Part shown: piece by piece, positions 45,774 to 54,222 of the stretch
How positions within the stretch are numbered: position 1 is the stretch's first letter
How the letters are laid out: every line of letters starts with the position of its first letter
Source of the DNA: Halothece sp. PCC 7418
GTDB lineage: Bacteria > Cyanobacteriota > Cyanobacteriia > Cyanobacteriales > Rubidibacteraceae
Assembly (NCBI RefSeq): GCF_000317635.1
Contig: NC_019779.1
Coordinates: 2,480,001-2,544,000, forward strand
DNA length: 64,000 nt
Reading direction: 5' to 3'
The notes under the pieces: generated by a model
Told to the model about the DNA's origin: nothing
Database searches by the model: none
The model's input: only the letters and a program-made list of their open reading frames with translations
Position numbers and translations under genes: made by a program

Positions 45774-47153
45774 TTAAGAGGCGAACATTGAGAAACTGGT
45801 CTGATTAGGAGTTAAGCGAAAGTGGGAAGAGGTTCCTCCTTGAATAATAGTTTGCTTACTTTGGTTTTTGGGATCTGATTTGGGGTGCTGATATTTTTTA
45901 ATGATTGAGTTGACGTAACTGGGTGTCAAGGAATTTTCAGTAATTAATTCGTTTGCTCCAGCATAGAGGACTTCTTCCGCGTCTTGATTAGAAATTGGAC
46001 GTTTCGTATAAACCACAATGGGAACTGATCGTATTAATTCAACTCGGCGGATAATAGCACAGAATTCTTGTGGTTTAATGATTCCCATTTCGTAGCTAGC
46101 AAAGATAATTTTTGGGCGAGCAAACGGATTATAAACCATCTTTTGAAGAGCATCGATCCCATCATTCATCGCTTGAAATTGAGATCCTTGTCGTTGCGCG
46201 ATCGCGCTTAGCAAAGACTGATTCTTACGACTAGAATCAATGACAAATAGGAAAGACTCTTCCTTGTTTTTTTCTGATAAGGTAAAGGTTGAATACTTTT
46301 GTTTTTCCGCATTATAAACCGATAAATCCTTGATGGGATTAAAGGTAATCAATCCTTCTTGATAATAGGGAGCAACAGCAGAAGCAATGGTAAAAAAATC
46401 GCTATTCTTTTTAAACTTAAAAGCTAAATCTCTTAGAGAGGTTTTTCCCTGCAAACCTTTTTCCATATTTTGATAAACTTTCTGAGAAACCCGCTTTTTT
46501 AGTTCTTCAGGCTCTAGTAAAAAGGGAGCTTCATTGGGAGAAACTTGAGACAATCCCAATTTGAGCCACTTTTTCCAATTTTCATAAGTCCTTTCTTGTA
46601 AGCCTTTAATATTCGGAAATAGGCTACGAGGTAAACGATAATAACGGTCTGGAGTTACCCCTTCTTGGACTTCTAAATTCATGCCATCGCCAATTCCAGT
46701 TAATTGGGAAAGTGAAATCACGGTTTGAGGACAACCCAGATATTGGTAGATGGGGGCTTCAAAAGCCTGTACGACATCAAACAAAACCTCTCTCAAAGTG
46801 CCCTTAAGAATGGTTTGCACTTGTTCAATCGCCAGACTATTATTCTCACTTAAAATCCTCAATTCTGTACAATCCCAAGATTCAGCATTCCAGTCTAAAT
46901 TATCAAGATTAGGTAGTTTTCCTGTTGCAGCATAAAATTGTCTCCGCCACCGTCGTAAGGGATAGCTCCCACCACTTGCCCAAGTTAAGTTTCCTAGCAA
47001 AAAATAAAAGCTCCATTCTTCTCCGTGGGTACTCGAAACTTTAATTTTTCCTGTAAATTTCTGTAAGTGATAAAAAATTAGATGGCGAAAAATACGGTTA
47101 CAAGTTAAACGTTGTTCAGATCGGTTTTGCATCTCTAAATCTTCTTGGTTCAT
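45774..47153 (-). CDS. PatA-like protein with degenerate receiver domain
   Basis: The 459-residue protein has an N-terminal PATAN/DUF4388-type domain (residues about 12-190; FTGKIKVSSTHGEEWSFYFL, LLGNLTWASGG) and a C-terminal receiver (about 300-430). This is the architecture of PatA, PixG and TaxP1 in cyanobacteria. The receiver is degenerate: it has FVIDSS instead of an acidic pair, and IIFASYEMG where the phosphorylated Asp is expected. So it is probably not phosphorylated. Such proteins are involved in phototaxis or pattern control. Convergent with the HAD gene; start ATG. Confidence 0.85.
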   Translation of the reverse strand: MNQEDLEMQNRSEQRLTCNRIFRHLIFYHLQKFTGKIKVSSTHGEEWSFYFLLGNLTWASGGSYPLRRWRRQFYAATGKLPNLDNLDWNAESWDCTELRILSENNSLAIEQVQTILKGTLREVLFDVVQAFEAPIYQYLGCPQTVISLSQLTGIGDGMNLEVQEGVTPDRYYRLPRSLFPNIKGLQERTYENWKKWLKLGLSQVSPNEAPFLLEPEELKKRVSQKVYQNMEKGLQGKTSLRDLAFKFKKNSDFFTIASAVAPYYQEGLITFNPIKDLSVYNAEKQKYSTFTLSEKNKEESFLFVIDSSRKNQSLLSAIAQRQGSQFQAMNDGIDALQKMVYNPFARPKIIFASYEMGIIKPQEFCAIIRRVELIRSVPIVVYTKRPISNQDAEEVLYAGANELITENSLTPSYVNSIIKKYQHPKSDPKNQSKQTIIQGGTSSHFRLTPNQTSFSMFAS

Positions 47154-47646
47154 TATCGTTTTTGATCTTGGTTAACTCTTCCCCTTGACAGGATTAGAGC
47201 TCACTAAAGTGAGATTATATATAGCGCTACGCGCTGGGGAAAGAGACAAGGTAATCGATGACTTGGTTTTGGGATTACGATCTGTCAAACACCTAAATGC
47301 GTAGTGTTATCGTTTGATCTTCATCATTTTCAGGTCTCTTTTACGATCAAGATCTTCCTTAAGTTTTCTGTTTCATCGGGTCTATTTTGTAGTATAGAAC
47401 ACATAATGAAAGAGGATTGACAAGATTTACGGAACTTAATATTTAAATCAATAGAATCATAGCAGATTTCACTGATTCCGATTGAAAGAGATTAAATCAA
47501 TGATTGGTTATCACTACTGACTCGTTCCGTAGTTAATATAACATTATAGTCGAGTCATCATCCATATAACTGACAGGTGGAAGGTCAAGAGCTTTCTAGT
47601 TTTGATCTAGGCTAAGTAGAAGACAGTAGCCCTTGAACAATTAGTA
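47154..47646. other. Intergenic region, 493 bp, with repeat element B copy 2
   Basis: A divergent region between the PatA-like gene and the hydrolase. It contains the small palindrome CTCACTAAAGTGAG near 47200 and the 90-bp element at 47221-47310. The rest is AT-rich with no coding frame. Confidence 0.6.
47221..47310 (+). mobile_element. 90-bp repeat element B, copy 2
   Basis: The inverted ends are ATAGCGCTACGC and GCGTAGTGTTAT. Its core is CGATGACTTGGTTTTGGG and CGATCTGTCAAACACCTA. It aligns end to end with 18748-18837. Size and ends fit a non-autonomous miniature element; TATATA flanks the left side, as expected for TA-targeting insertion. Confidence 0.75.
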
Positions 47647-48498
47647 ATGACTCAAATCGAAACTCAAACCCTAACTATTGATACTCAAGAATGGTTTTAT
47701 CGCCAAGCCACTCCAAGAAATGAAACCGAACAGACTCCAATTGTCTTATTACATGGACTGCTTGCTCACAGCTATTGTTGGCGCGTCTTGTTAGAAGATA
47801 TTGCTGAGGCTGGACTCACTGCTTATGCGCCAGACTGGTTGGGAGAAGGCGCATCGAGCAAACCTTCGCAACGAGAATTTTCTTATCAACCTTCAGCATT
47901 TCTAACCGCGTTAGAAGAATTCTTTGCTGAGTTAAACCTTTCTCGGTTTCACCTTGTCATACAGGGCTTTGTCGGTTCAGTCGGCTTACAATATGCCTTT
48001 CGTCATCCCGAACAAATTGAACGTTTAGTCATCCTCAATACCCCACTCTCGTCATCAGTTCGTCTCCCTTGGCTGATGCGTCGTTGGGGCTTCCCCTTGA
48101 TGGGAGAGATGTTAACCCAAGATCCCTTACTGGTTGATCGGACATTAGAAACCGGGAGTGGTTACGTGATCTCTGATGAAAATTTAGGAATTTATCGCCA
48201 ACCTTTTTTGAAAAACTCAAAAGCGGGACGTTCACTAGTGGCGACCATTAAAAACTTAAATTTATCAGATGCGATGACGGAAATTGAAGCAGGTTGGAGC
48301 AATTGGGAGAAACCAACCCAAATCATCTGGGGAATGGATGATCCGTGGTTATCGTCGGATATTCCAGCAGCGATCGCGCAAGAGCATCAAAATGTGAATT
48401 TAGCCAAATTAGAAGAAGCCAAGCATTATCCCCAAGAACACTGGTCAGATGAAATTAGTCCGATTCTACTAATGTTTCTCCGTCAACAAATCGTTTAG
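47647..48498 (+). CDS. Alpha/beta hydrolase fold protein, nucleophile not evident
   Basis: The 283-residue protein has VLLHGLLAHSYCWRVLL (oxyanion region), an acid in WGMDDPWLS and a histidine in AKHYPQEHW. At the elbow, where GxSxG is expected, it reads VIQGFVGSVG, so Phe stands at the nucleophile position. It may use another residue or be non-catalytic. Haloalkane-dehalogenase-like cyanobacterial relatives exist; function unknown. Start ATG. Upstream is the 90-bp repeat and a long leader. Confidence 0.82.
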   Translation: MTQIETQTLTIDTQEWFYRQATPRNETEQTPIVLLHGLLAHSYCWRVLLEDIAEAGLTAYAPDWLGEGASSKPSQREFSYQPSAFLTALEEFFAELNLSRFHLVIQGFVGSVGLQYAFRHPEQIERLVILNTPLSSSVRLPWLMRRWGFPLMGEMLTQDPLLVDRTLETGSGYVISDENLGIYRQPFLKNSKAGRSLVATIKNLNLSDAMTEIEAGWSNWEKPTQIIWGMDDPWLSSDIPAAIAQEHQNVNLAKLEEAKHYPQEHWSDEISPILLMFLRQQIV

Positions 48499-48574
48499 AA
48501 ACTTCTGGACAAGACCCGCAACTTGGTATCCTGATGATAAAGCAATTCAAAGCCTTGATTAACCTTTAAAGATT

Positions 48575-49039
48575 ATGATAAATAAACGCTCTATTTTATC
48601 CCTATTACTGGCAGTTGTAGCAATTGTTCTGGTCAGTTGCGGTGGAGCAAATAATAACACTCCCCCTCCCACCTACAGCAACGAACAAATCGAACAGATT
48701 GAGCGAGCAGCCACCCCCGTGAGACAAGCCCGAAAACGTCTGACGGAACTGGAATCCCTAATCAAGGACAAAAAATGGTCGGATGCGTTTAGCTTACTTC
48801 ATGGTCCTTTAGGCGGTCTGCGTCGTGAGATGACCTATGTCACTCGGAACTTACTACCAGAAGATCAAAAACAAGCGCGGAGCTATGCCAAACGGTTGTT
48901 TCAAGATATAGAACAGGTTGACTCGGCGGTAGAAGACGAAGCCTATTCCCGAGCGTTAGAAAGTTACGATCGCGCTCTGACTGATTTCGATCAATACCTC
49001 AACTTGCTTCCCGAACCAGAATCAACGGAAACAACATGA
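48575..49039 (+). CDS. psbQ: Photosystem II protein PsbQ (CyanoQ), lipoprotein
   Basis: The 154-residue protein has a lipoprotein signal (LLLAVVAIVLVSC, lipobox LVSC, Cys22) and a four-helix PsbQ-type domain (ERAATPVRQARKRLTELESL, LRREMTYVTRNLL, LESYDRALTDFDQYLNLLP). It sits on the lumenal side of photosystem II and stabilises the oxygen-evolving centre. Its end overlaps the next gene by 4 bp (ATGA), indicating coupled translation. Confidence 0.92.
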   Translation: MINKRSILSLLLAVVAIVLVSCGGANNNTPPPTYSNEQIEQIERAATPVRQARKRLTELESLIKDKKWSDAFSLLHGPLGGLRREMTYVTRNLLPEDQKQARSYAKRLFQDIEQVDSAVEDEAYSRALESYDRALTDFDQYLNLLPEPESTETT

Positions 49040-50124
49040 AGCGTGTTTTAATTATTGGCGGTGGTATTGTTGGCGCAACCATCGCCTACGAACTGAGCCC
49101 GTCCTCTGACTTTGACCTGACAATCATCGATCAAGATGCCCCAGCACAAGCCTCAACAGGGGCAGCACTGGGAATTTTAATGGGCATCATCAGCCAGAAA
49201 ACAAAGGGACGCGCTTGGCAACTGCGAGAAACCAGTCTGCAACGCTATCCCCACTTATTAGAAGAGTTGAGGGAACAAACAGGAAATGCTATCCCTCATT
49301 GTCAGGGCTTAATTCATCTTTGCTTTTCCTCAGAAGAGATGGCAAAATGGCAAGAACTCGTCAAGTTACGTCATCAACAGGGTTGGACATTAGAAGTTTG
49401 GGATCTTGAAAAACTGCAAACTGCTTGTCCCGATCTCAAGACAACTGGAATCATCGGAGCAGTGTATTCTCCCCAAGACTTACAAGTTCAGCCCCAAGTT
49501 CTAACCCAAACCTTAATTCAAGCCTGTCAGAAAAAGGGAGTTAACTGTGACTGGGGAGTCGAAGCAACTGGGGTCTCTGTGAGTAACACGGACGATCATG
49601 GCGAATGTTATACCATCGAGACCAATCGCGGAACGTATGAAGCCGATTGCCTCATTATTGCAGCAGGATTAGGATCATTTCCTCTCACTCGTCACTTAGA
49701 ACAACCGATCGAGTTGCGCCCCGTCTTAGGACAAGCGATGCGAGTGCGTCTTCCTGCATCCTTAAAATTACCGACAGTGGTCACAGGGGATGATGTTCAT
49801 ATTGTTCCCTTGGGAAATCAGGAGTATTGGGTCGGCGCGACCGTAGAATTTCCTGATCAACCCGTCACTACTCCCCTTGATAAAGTATGGGAAAAAGCCG
49901 TGCAATTTTGTCCAGCTTTAGCAACAGGAGAAATCTTAGAAACATGGTCGGGCAAACGTCCACGACCCGAAGGACAAGGCGCACCCGTCATTCAATATTT
50001 AGAGGGATATCAAAATGTGATTGCTGCGACAGGGCATTATCGGAATGGGGTTTTACTTGCCCCTGCAACCGCGAGACAGGTGAAAGAGATGGTCTATGAA
50101 TCCTTGCAGCCATCGCTAAGATGA
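49036..50124 (+). CDS. FAD-dependent oxidoreductase (DAO family)
   Basis: The 362-residue flavoprotein starts with the dinucleotide motif VLIIGGGIVGATIAYEL and belongs to the glycine/D-amino-acid oxidase family. It has TGAALGILMG, QPQVLTQTLIQACQKKG and a C-terminal IAATGHYRNGVLLAPATA, the FAD-contact pattern of ThiO-like glycine oxidases. It might supply thiamine precursor, but the substrate cannot be fixed from sequence. It overlaps psbQ by 4 bp; chlG follows 31 bp later. Confidence 0.85.
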   Translation: MKRVLIIGGGIVGATIAYELSPSSDFDLTIIDQDAPAQASTGAALGILMGIISQKTKGRAWQLRETSLQRYPHLLEELREQTGNAIPHCQGLIHLCFSSEEMAKWQELVKLRHQQGWTLEVWDLEKLQTACPDLKTTGIIGAVYSPQDLQVQPQVLTQTLIQACQKKGVNCDWGVEATGVSVSNTDDHGECYTIETNRGTYEADCLIIAAGLGSFPLTRHLEQPIELRPVLGQAMRVRLPASLKLPTVVTGDDVHIVPLGNQEYWVGATVEFPDQPVTTPLDKVWEKAVQFCPALATGEILETWSGKRPRPEGQGAPVIQYLEGYQNVIAATGHYRNGVLLAPATARQVKEMVYESLQPSLR

Positions 50125-50155
50125 TGGAAGTAAAGATAACAAAATGTAAATTGAT

Positions 50156-51148
50156 ATGTCTGAATCCACTCCTTCTGAAATGCCAGAACAACAAGAAAAC
50201 CGCTCTGGAAAAACCCGCCAGATGTTGGGAATGAAAGGGGCTGCTACGGGGGAGACTTCCATTTGGAAAATTCGCCTGCAACTGATGAAACCCATCACAT
50301 GGATTCCCTTAATCTGGGGTGTCATTTGTGGGGCTGCTTCTTCTGGAAACTTCCATTGGCAAATAGAAGATCTGATCAAAGTGGTCACTTGTATGCTGCT
50401 TTCGGGTCCTTTGATGACGGGTTACACGCAAACCCTCAATGATTTTTACGATCGCGAAATTGATGCCATTAATGAACCTTATCGCCCCATTCCTTCTGGC
50501 GCAATTTCAGTGCCACAGGTGGTTACGCAAATTCTGATCTTGTTAGGGGCAGGGCTCGCGATCGCGTTTGCATTAGATCAATGGGGCGGGAATGCCTATC
50601 CTAAAATCACTATTATTACCGTCATTGGCACATTTCTCGCCTTCATCTACTCCGCGCCTCCCCTCAAACTCAAACAGAATGGTTGGTTAGGCAACTACGC
50701 CCTTGGAGCCAGTTATATCGCATTGCCGTGGTGGGCTGGACATTCACTGTTTGGCGATTTAAATCTAACCATCATTGTTCTGACACTGATTTACAGTATG
50801 GCAGGTTTGGGCATTGCAGTTGTCAATGACTTTAAGAGTGTGGAAGGCGATCGCGAACTCGGTCTAAAATCGCTTCCGGTTATGTTTGGAGTCGGCGGTG
50901 CAGCCTGGATTAGTGTCTTGATGATTGATACCTTCCAACTGGGAATTGCAGGCTACTTAATGAGTATTCACGAAAACCTCTATGCCACGCTTCTCGTCTT
51001 GCTGGTAATTCCTCAAATTACCTTCCAAGATATGTATTTCTTGCGCTCTCCCCTAGAAAACGATGTCAAATACCAAGCCAGCGCCCAGCCTTTTCTTGTC
51101 TTCGGAATGCTAGTAACCGGTTTAGCACTGGGACACTCTGGGATTTAA
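50156..51148 (+). CDS. chlG: Chlorophyll synthase
   Basis: ChlG esterifies chlorophyllide with geranylgeranyl or phytyl diphosphate in the thylakoid. The 330-residue UbiA-superfamily protein has the two Asp-rich motifs: NDFYDREIDAINEPYRPIPSG (first, about residues 99-119) and NDFKSVEGDRELGLKSLP (second). Multiple transmembrane helices follow. The ChlG-specific DREIDAINEPYRPIPSG stretch makes the assignment firm. It follows psbQ and an FAD oxidase on the same strand, a pigment/photosystem cluster. Confidence 0.96.
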   Translation: MSESTPSEMPEQQENRSGKTRQMLGMKGAATGETSIWKIRLQLMKPITWIPLIWGVICGAASSGNFHWQIEDLIKVVTCMLLSGPLMTGYTQTLNDFYDREIDAINEPYRPIPSGAISVPQVVTQILILLGAGLAIAFALDQWGGNAYPKITIITVIGTFLAFIYSAPPLKLKQNGWLGNYALGASYIALPWWAGHSLFGDLNLTIIVLTLIYSMAGLGIAVVNDFKSVEGDRELGLKSLPVMFGVGGAAWISVLMIDTFQLGIAGYLMSIHENLYATLLVLLVIPQITFQDMYFLRSPLENDVKYQASAQPFLVFGMLVTGLALGHSGI

Positions 51149-51159
51149 TCCCTCTCAGG

Positions 51160-51181
51160 CAAGGGGTTTGTCCCCCCTTGT
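51160..51181. terminator. Bidirectional terminator between chlG and dnaJ-type gene
   Basis: CAAGGGG (51160-51166) pairs with CCCCTTG (51174-51180) across TTTGTCC; TCTCAT follows. It serves two convergent genes. Confidence 0.6.
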
Positions 51182-51182
51182 C

Positions 51183-52190
51183 TCATAATCGGACATTCTT
51201 AATGTCTTTTCTGGGATCTTCCTTGCGGTTAGCGCGAATTTTCTCATATAAATCCCGTTCCGTCTGACTAATATTTTTGGGAATGGTGATATTAACGCGC
51301 ACAAACAAATCCCCGCGTTCGCCTTTCGGTTTTGTCCAACCTTTCCCCCGCAGTCTAAGCGATTGTCCTGACCGAATCCCAGCTGGAACTTTCACCGATA
51401 CCTTCCCATCAGGAGTGGGCACTTCAATTTCTCCGCCTAACACTGCTTCATCGGGAGTAATCGGCACTTCACAAATTAAATGGTCATCTTCAAACCGAAA
51501 GAAAGAATGGGGTTGCAGTTCAACATTTAAGTATAAATCCCCTCTTTGCTGACCGTAAGGACTGGCTTTTCCTTTTCCAGGCACCCGAATGCGACTCCCT
51601 GGTTTTGCCCCTCCTGGAATGCGAACATTAATCACCTCATTCCCAACACTCAGGCGTTTTTGCACACCACGGAAGGCTTCACTAAAACTGAGACGAATGG
51701 TGGCTTCTGCATCTGCACCAACAGTCGTACTTGTCCCGAAACCACTGCTAAAGTCACTGAAACCAGTGCCACCAGGGGACGTTTGATATTTGTAGCGAGT
51801 CCGTCCACCGCCAGTCGTGCTAAAGCGTCCAAGCAGTTCATCAATAAATTCTTCAAAGCTGCCATACTGGCTAAAGTCAAAGCCACCCATATCTGTTCCA
51901 AAGCCAGTGGTGCGTGTGCGCGTACCAGCACCACCCTGTTGTTGAAACTGATCCGCTTGTTGCCAATATTGACCAAATTGATCATATTTCTTCCGCTTTT
52001 CGGGATCAGAGAGCACTTCGTAGGCTTCATTCACTTCCTTAAAGCGGTTTTCCGCTTCTTGATCATCGGGATTGCGATCGGGGTGGTATTTTAGGGCAAG
52101 TTTACGATAGGCTTTTTTGATATCACTATCGCTGGCGTTTTTATTCACGCCCAAAATGGAATAATAGTCCTTGAAGTCTGTTTTTGCCAT
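51183..52190 (-). CDS. DnaJ/CbpA-type co-chaperone without zinc finger
   Basis: The 335-residue protein has a J domain (residues about 5-70) with HPD in [10 protein letters not shown], a Gly/Phe/Gln/Thr-rich linker and two beta-barrel substrate domains. There is no Cys-rich zinc finger, so it is CbpA-like (type II DnaJ). It stimulates the ATPase of DnaK. GAGAGAGGAATTT before the ATG is a good Shine-Dalgarno. Convergent with chlG. Confidence 0.93.
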   Translation of the reverse strand: MAKTDFKDYYSILGVNKNASDSDIKKAYRKLALKYHPDRNPDDQEAENRFKEVNEAYEVLSDPEKRKKYDQFGQYWQQADQFQQQGGAGTRTRTTGFGTDMGGFDFSQYGSFEEFIDELLGRFSTTGGGRTRYKYQTSPGGTGFSDFSSGFGTSTTVGADAEATIRLSFSEAFRGVQKRLSVGNEVINVRIPGGAKPGSRIRVPGKGKASPYGQQRGDLYLNVELQPHSFFRFEDDHLICEVPITPDEAVLGGEIEVPTPDGKVSVKVPAGIRSGQSLRLRGKGWTKPKGERGDLFVRVNITIPKNISQTERDLYEKIRANRKEDPRKDIKNVRL

Positions 52191-52358
52191 AAATTCCTCT
52201 CTCCTCAGCGTGACGACTAACGGCTAAGTTCTAGAATACTGATTAGATTAACGATAAAGCAGATATTATCTCAGATATAGCCTAGCAAAGTTGCAACGAG
52301 AGGGAAGTTCGGTTTTTGCTGTCGGGTTGGGTGGCAATTTCCTCCTTATCTTGAAGAG

Positions 52359-52697
52359 TTAATTTAACCACTGATCCCAATTGACTCCTTCAGTTTCCAG
52401 CACTTGAATAAAGGGATCTCCTTGGGCTTTCCGGGCTTGATATTCCTCTTCCCGCCAACCGATGGGTTCAATTTCTGGAGTTTCATCGCGAAGATCAAAT
52501 AAAATATCCAATCTCCCTTTCATCGAGGGGGGAAACTCGTTACTAATAATCAACAAATCAGTATCACTGTCTCGAATAAAGTCTCCTCTTGCCACTGAAC
52601 CAAAAATAATCGCTCGGTATTGGGCGAAAGGAAGCCGAGAAAGGTATTGTTTAACACGGCGCGATCGCCATTTTCGTTGTTCTTCTTTATCGAGCAT
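52359..52697 (-). CDS. MNT-type nucleotidyltransferase (antitoxin of HEPN/MNT pair)
   Basis: The 112-residue protein has the minimal nucleotidyltransferase motif GSVARGDFIRDSDTDLLII (GSxxxG-x-SDxD). In MNT/HEPN modules this protein neutralises the toxin, in known cases by AMPylating it. The neighbour at 52687-53088 overlaps by 11 bp. Confidence 0.88.
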   Translation of the reverse strand: MLDKEEQRKWRSRRVKQYLSRLPFAQYRAIIFGSVARGDFIRDSDTDLLIISNEFPPSMKGRLDILFDLRDETPEIEPIGWREEEYQARKAQGDPFIQVLETEGVNWDQWLN

Positions 52698-53088
52698 GGT
52701 TAGCTAAGTTTTCAATAAATTCTAAAATTTTTTCGACACAATCAATACTGGCTCCAGCATCGGCTTGATCATAAAAATCAATAGGAGCACCTTCAATATA
52801 AGCGTCAGGATAACGACTGGGAATATAAACTTTATCTAATTCACGAGCACATTTTTGCAAGGTTGGAGGAACTTCGATTTCTGGTTTGAGTTGTTCTAAT
52901 AAGTTGACAATGGAATGACCCGTAACAAAATGATCCGTACTTCGTAGCCATCCTTTAAGAATTAATTCACCTGCTTGATGTGCCTTAAAACAAGCCCAAT
53001 CAAAATCTTCTGCTGTGCAATCCCGCCTCGCCGAAGCAAGAGTATGTTTCGCTTGTTTGAGATATCGGTTCCACTCTTGCTGTTTCAT
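52687..53088 (-). CDS. HEPN domain protein (toxin of HEPN/MNT pair)
   Basis: The 133-residue HEPN domain has DFDWACFKAHQAGELILKG and HSIVNLLEQL, typical of the HEPN N-terminal bundle. HEPN toxins are RNases with an Arg-x4-6-His motif; I do not see that motif unambiguously (LRSTDHF is R-x3-H). So ribonuclease activity is not shown. It precedes the MNT gene and overlaps it. Confidence 0.85.
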   Translation of the reverse strand: MKQQEWNRYLKQAKHTLASARRDCTAEDFDWACFKAHQAGELILKGWLRSTDHFVTGHSIVNLLEQLKPEIEVPPTLQKCARELDKVYIPSRYPDAYIEGAPIDFYDQADAGASIDCVEKILEFIENLANHAR

Positions 53089-53193
53089 AAACCAGCCCCA
53101 TCAGGTACTTAGCAATATTATCCCAAAAGATCAATTTCAGCTTCTTTACATTTTGTTACATTAAAGGAACATTGTCTCAACCCCCACTGACAG

Positions 53194-54093
53194 ATGACGC
53201 TCAAGATTCCTCAGAAAGGAGATGGCTGGCGTGATTGGAATCCGTCTCGCCTGCGCGATCGCGCTTTAGAATTTCTCATCTATCCTAGTATTTGGGTAGC
53301 AGCAGCCTTAGCTTCCCTAACCGCCTTCGCCCAAGGGATGATGGGCTTAGAAACCGACTGGCGACCGATCTTATTTATTTTCCTCGTTGCGCTGATTCCC
53401 TACAACTTAGACCGTTTATTTGATGCTTATGTGCAACAAAGCCGTAATGCGAAAGCACAAGCCTATTTTCGCTCTAATTTTGGGCTTTTAGGATTACTAG
53501 GATGTGCCATTGCTGGTGTACTGGTTTTACTCTGGTTTGCGCCCACTGCGGTTCGTTATGTCAGTTTAGCGGTTGTATTTCCCTTGGTTTATGGCGCACC
53601 GATTTTTCCGATCCGACGTGAGAAACAATGGCGTTGGTATCGGCTGAAAGATATTCCGGGGGCAAAGGCTTGGATTGTTTGTACCATTATTACCTATGGC
53701 GCGATCGCGCTGCCTTTAGCTTATGCGGGAAGTGCATTTGATTTAAGGGCTGGACTCACCACGGGTTTTATTTTCGCCTTTGAAGGATCAAATGCCAACT
53801 TATTTGATATTCGAGATTTAGAATCCGATGCCAAAAAAGGCGTTTTAACCTTACCCTTAATGGTCGGTATTCAGGGGACGCGAATCATTCTCACGATTAT
53901 GAATTGTCTGATGTTAGCAATTTTAATCGGCTACGGCGGAACCTTAATTTTACCCTTTTATCCAGCCATCTTCAGCGCAAATAGTATCATGCTGATTCTC
54001 ATCTGGACAGTAAATGAAGACACCCCGCTTTTATTTTACGATTTTATTATTGATGGGTCGTTATTTCTTCCCCTCATCGTTAAATTTATATAA
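53194..54093 (+). CDS. UbiA-superfamily membrane protein, substrate unknown
   Basis: The 299-residue protein has about eight hydrophobic helices. A first motif NLDRLFDAYVQ is a variant of NDxxDxxxD, and a second motif is DIRDLESDAKKGVLTLPL. The second is well preserved (D-x3-D), the first is Asn-Leu-Asp. That fits a UbiA-like prenyltransferase or a relative that has lost prenyl transfer. It lies upstream of a CruP-like gene and could act in quinone, tocopherol or carotenoid biosynthesis; that is inference. Confidence 0.7.
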   Translation: MTLKIPQKGDGWRDWNPSRLRDRALEFLIYPSIWVAAALASLTAFAQGMMGLETDWRPILFIFLVALIPYNLDRLFDAYVQQSRNAKAQAYFRSNFGLLGLLGCAIAGVLVLLWFAPTAVRYVSLAVVFPLVYGAPIFPIRREKQWRWYRLKDIPGAKAWIVCTIITYGAIALPLAYAGSAFDLRAGLTTGFIFAFEGSNANLFDIRDLESDAKKGVLTLPLMVGIQGTRIILTIMNCLMLAILIGYGGTLILPFYPAIFSANSIMLILIWTVNEDTPLLFYDFIIDGSLFLPLIVKFI

Positions 54094-54222
54094 AATTGAT
54101 AGCAAAAATTGTTGAATTCAATATAATTGATTGAATGCAAAAAACTATCTGAATCTCTCTCTGTGTCTCTGTGGTTCATTTTAAATCTCTACATCCATTG
54201 TCCCTGTTAATATCAACTGATT

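Noticed and set aside
51546-52094. Plus-strand frame of 182 codons opposite the DnaJ-type gene
   Set aside because: Antisense to the J domain and glycine-rich linker; composition is Thr/Ser-rich and no domain is seen.
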